In this document: piece after piece, positions 54,229 to 62,932 of the stretch
How the letters are laid out: every line of letters begins with the position of its first letter
How positions within the stretch are numbered: position 1 is the first letter of the stretch
NCBI RefSeq assembly: GCF_900106745.1
Contig: NZ_FNNV01000001.1
Coordinates: forward strand, 496,001-560,000
Reading direction: 5' to 3'
Length of the DNA stretch: 64,000 nucleotides
From: Paenibacillus sp. CF384
GTDB taxonomy: Bacteria; Bacillota; Bacilli; Paenibacillales; Paenibacillaceae
The notes under the pieces: generated by a model
The model's input: the letters and a program-made list of their open reading frames with translations, nothing else
Told to the model about the DNA's origin: nothing
The model's database searches: none
Position numbers and translations under genes: made by a program

Positions 54229-54246
54229 TCTTCATGATGCGGAACT

Positions 54247-55689
54247 CTAATACTCAAATGCCCCGATATCCAGTGTTCCGTTCGCTGCGCGAGCCACGGA
54301 TAATTGATGCTGCACATACTCGTTGCCGACCGGGTAAGCACTTGCGTTTGCATGCAAGGAGGTGCCGGCATTAATAAGGGCAGACCCCGTAGTAGGACGC
54401 AGGTTGAGCGTCGAGAAATTCGTGAAGCCCGGCGATGTCCCCGTTATTGTGCCGGAATGTGTCACCGTTCCGCCCGAGCCTGCAGCGATATTCGTATAGC
54501 CGGTGTTGATCCAGTTATTGTACAGATTTGCCGTTCCTGTCTGGTCGATGATGCGCAGCGAGGACGTCGAAACGCTCTTATAGTACACGTTGTTGCGCAC
54601 ATCCGCTGTTTCACTGCTCGTAGATAACCGCAGCATGGTAGAATTGGTGGTCCGATTCGAAATAATGGTGTTGTTGTACAGATACAGCGTTCCTTTGCGG
54701 TAAAGGGACGTTGTGCCGTTATCTCCGCCATAATGGATGAATTGCGGGTTACGAGTATCATTAGGCTTGATAAGTACATTGCCATAGACGAATGTCTTAT
54801 TGTAACTGGCATCGCTCGTTATGGCAGTCGCATCATCGCCCTCAACCAAGTCAATCTGACGATTACCGCCTTCGATCCAGTTGTAACGAACGACCGTACC
54901 TGCCGAACGATCCTTCAGGTTGTTTCCGGTGCAGCCGCTGCATAGATCGCCTAAACGGTTGTACTGGAACGTGATTCCAATCGCAGCAGTGTAAATGTTA
55001 TGCTCGTAGACGCTGCCGCTGTTGCCATTGCCGTAGATATAGTTCTTCTCGACAAGGATATTCCGCGAAACGCCGGCGTCTGAGCTCGCAACGAACAATC
55101 CATTACCGCCATCGGTAATAATATTGTTGCGGAAGGTTAGGTTCTCACCGTACTCGACGAAGATCGGCGAGGCCGCTTTGACATAAGCTACAGTTGTACC
55201 TGCATTATTGGTGTAGTTGTAGCCTAATTTTGCGCCGCGAATTTCCAAATTCTCGATCGTGATGTATTTCGGCAGATTGCCTGTAGATGGATCCGAAGCA
55301 CTGCCTGCGAACCTGGCCCCGCCGATCTTGATGACCGAACGGTTATCGTTCCAGAAATCAAGCGCCGAGCGTGTCGTTGCACCGTTGCCGTCGATAACCG
55401 GCCGTACGCCGCTTGCGTTCGGTATACCGGTTACCGTAATTGGAGCTGTTGACGAACCCATTCTGGAGATGACGATCTTCTCTTTGTAAGGCGTTGATCG
55501 CCAATAAATTTTGACGGTATCGCCTGCGACCAGGGATTCCCACGGAACATCCCCGATATTGGTATATGTTTTGCCAGGGCCAACCTCGTAGATCGTAGCA
55601 GCATAAGCTTTCTTGATCTGGGGCGTGAAGCTGAATACCCCCATGACGAGCGACAATGCAAAAAGCACAACCAACGATTTTCTTCTCAT
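54247..55689 (-). CDS. Secreted right-handed beta-helix protein
   Basis: A 480-residue exported protein; the signal peptide ends near residue 30 (KKAYA). The mature protein begins at once with YEVGPGKTYTNIGDVPWESL, equivalent to residue 230 onward of the 705-residue paralogue, so it lacks the accessory domain. Shared blocks are DTPYKEKI/STPYKEKI, PVIDGNGA, NIITDGGNGL, YIYGNGNSG, GTVVRYNWIEGGNRQI and GALDIGAFEY-like ends. A polymer-lyase or hydrolase role is inferred from fold and export. A small CxxC in GDLCSGCTG is unusual for a secreted enzyme. Confidence 0.85.
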   Translation of the reverse strand: MRRKSLVVLFALSLVMGVFSFTPQIKKAYAATIYEVGPGKTYTNIGDVPWESLVAGDTVKIYWRSTPYKEKIVISRMGSSTAPITVTGIPNASGVRPVIDGNGATTRSALDFWNDNRSVIKIGGARFAGSASDPSTGNLPKYITIENLEIRGAKLGYNYTNNAGTTVAYVKAASPIFVEYGENLTFRNNIITDGGNGLFVASSDAGVSRNILVEKNYIYGNGNSGSVYEHNIYTAAIGITFQYNRLGDLCSGCTGNNLKDRSAGTVVRYNWIEGGNRQIDLVEGDDATAITSDASYNKTFVYGNVLIKPNDTRNPQFIHYGGDNGTTSLYRKGTLYLYNNTIISNRTTNSTMLRLSTSSETADVRNNVYYKSVSTSSLRIIDQTGTANLYNNWINTGYTNIAAGSGGTVTHSGTITGTSPGFTNFSTLNLRPTTGSALINAGTSLHANASAYPVGNEYVQHQLSVARAANGTLDIGAFEY

Positions 55690-55828
55690 CCTCTTCCTCC
55701 TTGTTTGGTTTGTTCACCGGGTCATGACTGCAACTTGGATGTACCCGCTCTGCCCATTGGGGCGCAACACAGCATGCAAATCGGCTTATTCACCACCTCC
55801 GCGCGTCTCAGAATGTCCATACTATAGA

Positions 55829-55862
55829 AAAAAACCGACGAATTGCCTATCGTCGGTTTTTT
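55829..55862. terminator. Bidirectional terminator after operon III
   Basis: AAAAACCGACGA (ending 55841) pairs with its complement from 55850, giving A- and T-runs on both sides. It ends the GH20 transcript at about 40 bases past the stop. Confidence 0.88.
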
Positions 55863-55899
55863 ATGTCTCTCATCGTTTTCATGCTTTCCAACAATGTGA

Positions 55900-57915
55900 C
55901 TAATTGGATGCCAAATTCGCCTCTCCGAGGATACGAATAGGTTCCGCTGCTTGTGCCTTCGACGCATTAGCACGGTCGGGAACTTGATTGATGGCTCGCA
56001 CCCAGATGTTTCCGGATACCGGATTATCGACCAACAACCTGACTGCAGTAATCGTTTGGTCCGGGAATGGATTGGCGATCAGCCATTTATAATAGGTTTC
56101 TTCACCGATCTGCACCGGTAAAGAGGTGAACGCCGCTTCATACAGAATCGCGTCCACGCTATATTGAGCTGCTGTATGAACACTGCCCTTGGACAGCTTT
56201 CGCTCCCAGAACCGATCCTTATTCGAGATGTTGAAGCCATACGTAATCGGTACGCTAATCCGCGATCCATCCTCATACTCCAGCACATACTCGCCTATCC
56301 GATACTCCTTATTGTCGAGGTAAATGCCGTCGATGAATTGATGGTACTCACGAATATGATCGGTCGTATGAACAACCTCCACATACGAAGTTCCGGCACT
56401 TGATCCCGCTTCTCGAAGCGCATCACGATACCTGTAACGGTACAGTTCATCAAAAGCAGAACTCGCTGTTTCCTCGTGCTGCGTATCGTCATACGAATCG
56501 CGCCAGAACAGATAAGCAGCGTAAGCCATCGAGAACAGCACGCCGTTGCGCTGCAGATTCTCTTCCTTCAAGGCGCTCCAGTTGGAAATAATGCCGCCGA
56601 GCGGCCCATCGCTAAGCCGCGTACTCCAGTCTGCAAAGGACGGTCCATCGAAGTTGCCGAATACAACCGGCATTCCTCGTTCGATAAACGGCTGGTCGAA
56701 ATGCCGCTCAATGCCCCAATACCAATGCATCATGATGATATCGCCCGGCACCAGATCAATCGCTTTGTGCGTGGCAGGGATCGTTTCCCCCATATAGACG
56801 CCTGTTTCATAATCGACCATTCTTCGCTCGGAGCCGCCGTAGGTTTTGCCATCGGACGTAACGGCGTTCAGCAGCTTCTCGCTCCAAATCATCGTTTGTG
56901 CGCCGCGTTCTTGCAAGTAGGCATAGATGCGCTTAATGTCGTCCGCATATAGCTGCTCAGCAGGTTTTGTGGAGCATTTGTCGCACAATCCGATGGAGTA
57001 CAGCTCATCATGACCGATATGAACCGTCTTCGGCTCGAACACGTCCAGCACCTCGCCGAGCACATCAAACAATAACTCATAAGAGCGTTCGTCAGATGGA
57101 CAATACGTATCCGGATACGGATCGTTATGACGTTCGCTAATTTCGGGATGATTGATGAGCAAATAATCGCAGTGGCTGAGACATGGTACTTCCGGTATGA
57201 CGTCTAAGTTACGTTCTTTGCAATAATCGACGAGCTCGCGAACTTGCTGCTGCGATAGGAAGCGTCCTCCGCCATTCTCGGCATGGATTGAATTCTTGTA
57301 CCAAGAGAAGGTCTTCTCCTGAATCACGATTGTCTTGCCGCTGTATTCGTACATTTCATCGCAATAACGAACCCAGCCTTCGTTAATCTCAGGATGTTTC
57401 TTATATTCCATTGCCCCGCCGACCTCAATGACAACGGTATTGTATTTGAAGTGAACCAGCATGTCGACGAATTTCTTGAAATAGGCGATGCCTTCCTCCG
57501 TTGGGAGATACACCTTCAGCCCTCTAACCGGACAGGTCGGAACATTGTAAACGATGCCTTTATTGACGTAACCATGGCTCCGGTCCACATACTTGGACAA
57601 GGTTACCGCTCCGTACATCAACCCGCGTTCTTGCTCCGCATAGACCGTAATTTCATCTGCTGCGACATGAATCACATAACCTTCATCATGCTCCGCATAC
57701 TCGCATTTCAGTTGTTCGCGGATGATCGCACGGACTGCTGCCGTCACGCCATACCGGAATGAGATCCGTTTAAAGTACAAATCTTTCGTCACCTTACTTG
57801 CAACGCTGCTCAGCATACCCTTCATGAATGGAGTTTCGCACTCGATCGCTGTATCCTTCGTGAACCAGTTCCCTATCGTCTCCCAAGCTGCATGTGCCGT
57901 CAAATAATCGTTCAT
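55900..57915 (-). CDS. GH20 beta-N-acetylhexosaminidase, cytoplasmic
   Basis: A 671-residue enzyme with no signal peptide. An N-terminal GH20b-like domain (about 1-125) precedes the barrel. The GH20 signature is VHIGHDEL with the catalytic pair Asp303-Glu304, preceded by DVIPEVPCLSH (substrate-binding region) and followed by MIWSEKLL and MHWYWG. A C-terminal beta domain (about 530-671) is extra. GH20 uses the substrate's 2-acetamido group, so the sugar is probably an N-acetylhexosamine. It is last in operon III, 31 bases after the GH42-like gene, and probably cleaves imported oligosaccharides. Confidence 0.88.
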   Translation of the reverse strand: MNDYLTAHAAWETIGNWFTKDTAIECETPFMKGMLSSVASKVTKDLYFKRISFRYGVTAAVRAIIREQLKCEYAEHDEGYVIHVAADEITVYAEQERGLMYGAVTLSKYVDRSHGYVNKGIVYNVPTCPVRGLKVYLPTEEGIAYFKKFVDMLVHFKYNTVVIEVGGAMEYKKHPEINEGWVRYCDEMYEYSGKTIVIQEKTFSWYKNSIHAENGGGRFLSQQQVRELVDYCKERNLDVIPEVPCLSHCDYLLINHPEISERHNDPYPDTYCPSDERSYELLFDVLGEVLDVFEPKTVHIGHDELYSIGLCDKCSTKPAEQLYADDIKRIYAYLQERGAQTMIWSEKLLNAVTSDGKTYGGSERRMVDYETGVYMGETIPATHKAIDLVPGDIIMMHWYWGIERHFDQPFIERGMPVVFGNFDGPSFADWSTRLSDGPLGGIISNWSALKEENLQRNGVLFSMAYAAYLFWRDSYDDTQHEETASSAFDELYRYRYRDALREAGSSAGTSYVEVVHTTDHIREYHQFIDGIYLDNKEYRIGEYVLEYEDGSRISVPITYGFNISNKDRFWERKLSKGSVHTAAQYSVDAILYEAAFTSLPVQIGEETYYKWLIANPFPDQTITAVRLLVDNPVSGNIWVRAINQVPDRANASKAQAAEPIRILGEANLASN

Positions 57916-57946
57916 CTCTCAACCTCCAGCTTCCGAGTTGAATGCC

Positions 57947-60900
57947 CTATACGATTGTCACTTCAAATTGGGTGGAAATACCAGTCGCTGTATCTTTCGC
58001 CGTCACGGTCCAAATTCCTGTGCGCGCATTATAAGGAACCGCGACCTCATGCACGTAATTGGTCCGTGCCAACCGAATATTATCGGAATACAGCCAATCT
58101 CTCGATCCATCCGGCGCACTAATATGAATGCTGATCACACTTTCGAAGTCAGGTTCTGCAAGTGGATTCGTTTCAAGCGCGAAGCTGATTTGTTCCGTTG
58201 CTCCGCGTTTCCATTCGCCATTGGCTGTCACGCCTAGGTCGGTAACTTGACAAGGCAGCAACGAGATTAGCTTCGTATCGCCTTCGGCAAGCGAGAATTC
58301 CGCGTGATCCGTATAGCCTAAATAACGACGCTCTCGGATGTCATAGACATGTGCATAGTTGGCAAACTGGAATCGAAGCATTGAAGCCTCTGCCTCCTCC
58401 TTCTTCCCGCCTCCTACCGCCAAACCATCATGACCCAGCGACTGCACATCGCTCAGTTTGCGGAGAACCGCCACATACGCCGCGTTCCCATTCGTATAAT
58501 AGAAGCTCTCGTAGCCGGCATGAACCGCTTGGCCATTCAGTTGCGTAAGCTCGGCAGGCTTGCTTGCTTCTGATAGCCCAATGACGTGGCCGATCAGTTC
58601 ACGAAGCGCCGAGCCTCCATTCGATTGACGACGAAGCTTCGTATACTCCGCCAAGGCGAGATTCAGATAAATCGCTTTCCCCTCGCCATATTGGCGAATG
58701 TTCACAGCTGCAATCTTCCGCATGAAGTCGTCGCGGTAGGCCGGCTGTCCATCTCTTGAACGGATTCCGAATTCCGCAATCCGCACATCCTGGAACGATT
58801 CATCCGGTACGAAATAATTGAAATCGGCATTCGGCACGAAGCCATCATTGTTATAGAACGGTTCTGCCTCAGTCGAAAGCCGCTCGATCCCAAACAGCTC
58901 GTCAAGCTGTCCTTGTGATAGCGGCGTACAATGCTTATCCATCAATCCCGTTTGGATATCCCCGATGATGACGCCGCCTTGCTGAACGAAACGAGTAATT
59001 TCGGCCGTTTCCGCTGCGCTCAGAGCGATGGAATATGGCAGCACTAGCAGCTTGTAGTCATTCTTTAACAGTTCACCGGCTTCGATCTGCTGCGTGGCCA
59101 CAAACGAATATTGATAGCCGCTATCCTCCAGCATGTCGATCCAGCCTTGACGGTTGCTTTCGAAACGAGCCCTGTCCGCCGCTATTGTTGTCCCCCGTAC
59201 GGATGCCATTGAATAATGGATGGCGATGCCGCAATGATCCCGCTCAGCCACATGAAGCAGCAGCTTGCCGATTCCCTCTTCGCGAATTTCTTTGAACGGC
59301 ACACTGAGATCCTTAGCACTGTTGCTGAGTGAATAGTCCGGGTTCAGCATGCTGAACTCCCAGAAAATATTGCATAACGTAAGCCCGTGATAGACGCCAT
59401 GCCATACGCCATGCTTCGCGGTCGCGCCATCGACACCATACCCGAACCAGCCGCCAATAATGGTGCCGGGTTTCGCGAAGGAACGGTGGAACTCGTATTG
59501 ATTGCCTACTCCATAGGCTTCGAAATACCCGACATGCTGATGCAGGCGGTAATAATCATAACCTGAATATGCCGTAGACGCCTGGCAGCCGGACATTCGA
59601 ATGACGCCACCTTCGTCTTCGCTCTTCACGATGGAAGCGATTCTCCGATAGGCTTCGATAAACGTATTCTCCATGAAACGGCGGTGATCGGCCCAAGGGG
59701 CATAACTGCTTCTTCTTCTCGCTTCTTCTCGTGTGAGTGGAAACGCCTCATTCCAGCTGCTATATGCGGTTCCCCAAGATAGGTTGAGCGCTTCGATGTC
59801 GCTTGCATAATCTTGTTTAAGCCACTCTCTCATCTCTCCTAGGCAGTGAGAACAGAAGCAAAGGTCGAGCTCATCGGTGTAACAAGTGAGCGAGCCTTCG
59901 TCATTGGCGAAATAAGCAATGGGACCGAAGTGCTTAAACTCTGCGACCTTGCCGGTGATTTTATGCTGCAGCCCTTGCCAGAACGCCGGATCATTCAGAC
60001 AAGGAATACGAACGAGATATTCTTTATCTTTCGTCCGGTAATACTGTTCCTTCCTCTCCACATAAGGCCCTCTATGATACCAATACACGCCGAGCCCTTC
60101 TGCCCCTGACATCGTGAGTGTTTTGGAGCTGCCCGGGAACAATCCGGTAATGCCGATCTCATGATAGCGCTCGCCGACTAACCCAAGAAAATCGCCATGG
60201 CCCCGATTCTGCGGTGCCGTGAACACTTCGAAGTCCTCGATCTGTCTTTGAGACGGCGTCACTACGATTCTCTCCGACGTCCAGCGCTGCACAAGATGAT
60301 TTCCGATTCTCACATCTGCTTGCACCGTAATATGCATTGATTTCATTGCCGCTGCGCGGAATTCCTGAGTCAGCCGATCACTGCCGCTCTTAAATGCAGT
60401 CACTGATTGCTGCAGAACATTGCCGTAATCATCTATGATTTGAACGCTCAACTCACCGGCAGCCAACCCTTCCAGCCGGAGCATCACTTGTAGTGTTTCT
60501 CCCACTTGAAGCGACTGGTGGCTAAGCACAGCTTCAGCGATTGAAGCTTGAAGTGGCTGAGAGAAGCCGAATGTCGCAAAGTCTACTAACTCCCCGGCTG
60601 CAAAGGCATTCAATGCAACGCGAAATTCGCCGCCGTTCTCGAGCTGCCTCGGCAATGGAAGCACACTGCCATCGCAATTCCCCTCTGCGACAATCTCATC
60701 ATACGCATTCTTGATCGTATATTGGATACGATCCGGAACCAAGGAACCCGAAGTTCGAACGTCCCATTCCTGTTCCTTGCGTACCGGCGGCTCTATTAAA
60801 CAATCGGTCTCGCGTTTAGCAGCCCAGATCACGCTTCGGTAGACAAGCTCATAGAACGATTCCAGGAAGGCAAACGTACAGCTGCTCTTCGCGCCAGCCC

Positions 60901-61714
60901 ATCTGTCAATGACCGCGTCATAGGTTGATTCCTTGCCGGTGAACTCCTTATGCTGAGGCAGAATATCGCGCGGGTAGTAGCCAAATGCGACCACTCTGCC
61001 TTTGCCGCAGCTCTTAACTGCAGCAATTGGCGATCCATCCGCAGCTTCAATCAGCACATCCCCGGCTGCTTGATAAGGATAATAAGCCAGTTCCTCGCAC
61101 GGCAATAGCTCAAGTGGTATTCCACTGGTGATATAGTGCGACTTTGCAGCTGTCCATCGTCCTGATTTCAACAAGTCAAATCTTACCTTCGGATAGCCTT
61201 CTCCGGCATTATTGTCGACCGCGAACCCTTCTTCGAATAGGTTAACCAGCGGCGACAGTTCTTCTAGCTCTGGAGACTTCAGCTTGTCTTCCCCGTGGAA
61301 AGGACGCATTAGCACGAGTCCAGCTCCAGCCTTCACACGGCGAACAATCGCTTCTCTGGCTGCAGCTGTGAAATGCGACCACCCGTTCACTGCTGGTATA
61401 ACCAGCACATCAAAGTGCTCCTCTGAGGTCAACACCTTCTCTAAGTTGTCGAACATAATATGCTGATCATCGACCGATGCTCGAATATCGTAATAATCGC
61501 CGATGCCCCATTTGTTGAGATCCCAAGCTCTGTCGATCGTTACCGTCTCATACGCCACGCCGGTTCGGCGAATAAATTCGACAATCTCGCGGCCATGCTT
61601 CACGCTTGGCACGAAGAACAGCTTCAACTTCTCGCCTGCATACGACTGCAATCGGTCTGGATAATCGCCGCCAAAGCTCGTTTCGTAGGTGATGTCATAC
61701 GTTTTCTCCACCAT
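57947..61714 (-). CDS. Very large GH42-like multidomain glycoside hydrolase
   Basis: A 1255-residue protein without a signal peptide. Order: an N-terminal class I glutamine-amidotransferase-like (ThuA-type) region to about 300 (KLFFVPSVKHGREIVEFI, VLVIPAVNGW, GAGLVLMRPF), a beta-sandwich region (about 305-485), a GH42-like barrel (about 490-870) with AYFANDEGS where Glu606 is the probable acid/base, a beta-galactosidase-trimerisation-like domain (about 870-1010, LVLPYSIAL, GGVIIGDIQTG), and a C-terminal Ig-like end. LCFCSHCLGEMREWL after the catalytic Glu is a cysteine cluster often seen in uncharacterised GH42 relatives. Start ATG 61714 has AGGAGG seven bases upstream. The substrate is unknown. 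Confidence 0.82.
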   Translation of the reverse strand: MVEKTYDITYETSFGGDYPDRLQSYAGEKLKLFFVPSVKHGREIVEFIRRTGVAYETVTIDRAWDLNKWGIGDYYDIRASVDDQHIMFDNLEKVLTSEEHFDVLVIPAVNGWSHFTAAAREAIVRRVKAGAGLVLMRPFHGEDKLKSPELEELSPLVNLFEEGFAVDNNAGEGYPKVRFDLLKSGRWTAAKSHYITSGIPLELLPCEELAYYPYQAAGDVLIEAADGSPIAAVKSCGKGRVVAFGYYPRDILPQHKEFTGKESTYDAVIDRWAGAKSSCTFAFLESFYELVYRSVIWAAKRETDCLIEPPVRKEQEWDVRTSGSLVPDRIQYTIKNAYDEIVAEGNCDGSVLPLPRQLENGGEFRVALNAFAAGELVDFATFGFSQPLQASIAEAVLSHQSLQVGETLQVMLRLEGLAAGELSVQIIDDYGNVLQQSVTAFKSGSDRLTQEFRAAAMKSMHITVQADVRIGNHLVQRWTSERIVVTPSQRQIEDFEVFTAPQNRGHGDFLGLVGERYHEIGITGLFPGSSKTLTMSGAEGLGVYWYHRGPYVERKEQYYRTKDKEYLVRIPCLNDPAFWQGLQHKITGKVAEFKHFGPIAYFANDEGSLTCYTDELDLCFCSHCLGEMREWLKQDYASDIEALNLSWGTAYSSWNEAFPLTREEARRRSSYAPWADHRRFMENTFIEAYRRIASIVKSEDEGGVIRMSGCQASTAYSGYDYYRLHQHVGYFEAYGVGNQYEFHRSFAKPGTIIGGWFGYGVDGATAKHGVWHGVYHGLTLCNIFWEFSMLNPDYSLSNSAKDLSVPFKEIREEGIGKLLLHVAERDHCGIAIHYSMASVRGTTIAADRARFESNRQGWIDMLEDSGYQYSFVATQQIEAGELLKNDYKLLVLPYSIALSAAETAEITRFVQQGGVIIGDIQTGLMDKHCTPLSQGQLDELFGIERLSTEAEPFYNNDGFVPNADFNYFVPDESFQDVRIAEFGIRSRDGQPAYRDDFMRKIAAVNIRQYGEGKAIYLNLALAEYTKLRRQSNGGSALRELIGHVIGLSEASKPAELTQLNGQAVHAGYESFYYTNGNAAYVAVLRKLSDVQSLGHDGLAVGGGKKEEAEASMLRFQFANYAHVYDIRERRYLGYTDHAEFSLAEGDTKLISLLPCQVTDLGVTANGEWKRGATEQISFALETNPLAEPDFESVISIHISAPDGSRDWLYSDNIRLARTNYVHEVAVPYNARTGIWTVTAKDTATGISTQFEVTIV

Positions 61715-61760
61715 TAAGTCGCCTCCTTCATATACAATCCCGTTGATGTCTGCCTCACCG

Positions 61761-62600
61761 TCACCGTTCATAGCGAAATAGCTGATCACATGGAAATGGA
61801 ATATCGTACATTCTGCTTAAGGTATCCGCCCGATTAAGAACACCCAGCCGGTATACCTCATCGACTTGGCTGATGTAATGATTGAAGGCAAGCTCCACAA
61901 CGACTTCCGGATGGTGGCGATAAACGCGCCGCTCCAGATTATGTTTGCCGATAAAAGCTTGGATTCGCGCCTCTTCCTCCTCCGTTGCGATCCCGCCATA
62001 AGGCTTATCCTCTTGAAAATAAAAAGCTGCCCGCGCCTCATTGCCAAGCTCGCTTGCCGTTCGCACCGCAGCCTCACGCACGATGAAGTGGTCGATATGC
62101 TCCTTGAAAGCAATCGGAAATACCAGAGCCGTATCCGGAAGCATCGCCAGCTGAGTTATTCGCCCAAGCATACGGTCGTAAATCTCTTGATCTCGCTCGT
62201 CGAAATCCTCGAACATCCCATGCGGAAACTCCATTTCACTGCTTGCCAGCGCTTTGCCTCTAGTGAAGCATTCATATTCAGCAAGCAGCTCATAGCCGTA
62301 ACTGTACGGGCTGAGCAGCTCATCGATACAATTCAAATCTTCCAACAGCCGTTTGCCGGTTGCCAGCTTGATGCGATCCAGACTGGCGTCGAAATTGCCG
62401 CTTCCGGTATGTGCCAAGTAATTGCTGCGCGAGAACACATTTATGATGCGAAAATGTTTCGTATGGAGGAGACCACGCTCCTTCAGCTCCAGCACGTAAC
62501 CGCCCAGAAAGAATAGGAAATCATCGTAATGCGGAGAGATGACAATGATAGTAGGCTCAGGTATGACTTCCTCAATCGGGAGAATCTTCAACTTCGTCAT
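61761..62600 (-). CDS. PIG-L/LmbE-family zinc deacetylase
   Basis: A 279-residue protein. The zinc motif ISPHYDDFLF (His24, Asp26, Asp27) corresponds to the family's PHPDDE, and EHIDHFIV (His168, Asp170, His171) to HxDH. The Asp/Glu after the first motif is replaced by Phe-Leu. Family enzymes remove N-acetyl groups from GlcNAc-type sugars and conjugates. It lies between a small alpha/beta-barrel-like gene and the GH42-like gene, consistent with intracellular de-N-acetylation before or after glycosidase action. ATG 62600 has GGAGG seven bases upstream. Confidence 0.85.
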   Translation of the reverse strand: MTKLKILPIEEVIPEPTIIVISPHYDDFLFFLGGYVLELKERGLLHTKHFRIINVFSRSNYLAHTGSGNFDASLDRIKLATGKRLLEDLNCIDELLSPYSYGYELLAEYECFTRGKALASSEMEFPHGMFEDFDERDQEIYDRMLGRITQLAMLPDTALVFPIAFKEHIDHFIVREAAVRTASELGNEARAAFYFQEDKPYGGIATEEEEARIQAFIGKHNLERRVYRHHPEVVVELAFNHYISQVDEVYRLGVLNRADTLSRMYDIPFPCDQLFRYER

Positions 62601-62602
62601 GG

Positions 62603-62914
62603 TTAGTCCTCCAACAATCGGTAGATTTCGGTGTAGGCATCTTGAAAATAAGGCAGCTGCTGCTGGGCCAGCTCTTCATGACTCGTATCCTGCTCGAGAA
62701 AAGCTAGCGCTTGGTTAGCCGCTTCCAAGGTGTCGAATTCACACTCCCAGATCAATGTGTTTCCAGCTTCTCTGCCGCTATAAGGCAAATAGCGTTTACC
62801 CTTAGGAAACGCCGGATTCTCTCGTTCGAGTTTGGCAAACTGGCTCTCAAGCGCCAGAAATTGTTCTCTGCTGGCCGCGTGAAACCGCTGCACTAGTCGC
62901 ACCTTCACCTTCAT
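62603..62914 (-). CDS. Small putative dimeric alpha/beta-barrel protein
   Basis: A 103-residue protein, complete, with beta-alpha-beta-beta-alpha-beta-like hydrophobic patterning (VKVRLVQRFH, FLALESQFAKLE, TLIWECEF, LEAANQALAFL). This resembles ferredoxin-like dimeric alpha/beta barrels such as the EthD/NIPSNAP or mutarotase-like groups. No catalytic residues are evident. It lies two bases upstream of the PIG-L gene, so it is co-translated. A role in sugar mutarotation or substrate channelling would fit but is a guess. Confidence 0.65.
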   Translation of the reverse strand: MKVKVRLVQRFHAASREQFLALESQFAKLERENPAFPKGKRYLPYSGREAGNTLIWECEFDTLEAANQALAFLEQDTSHEELAQQQLPYFQDAYTEIYRLLED

Positions 62915-62932
62915 CGTGCTGCACTCTCCCTC

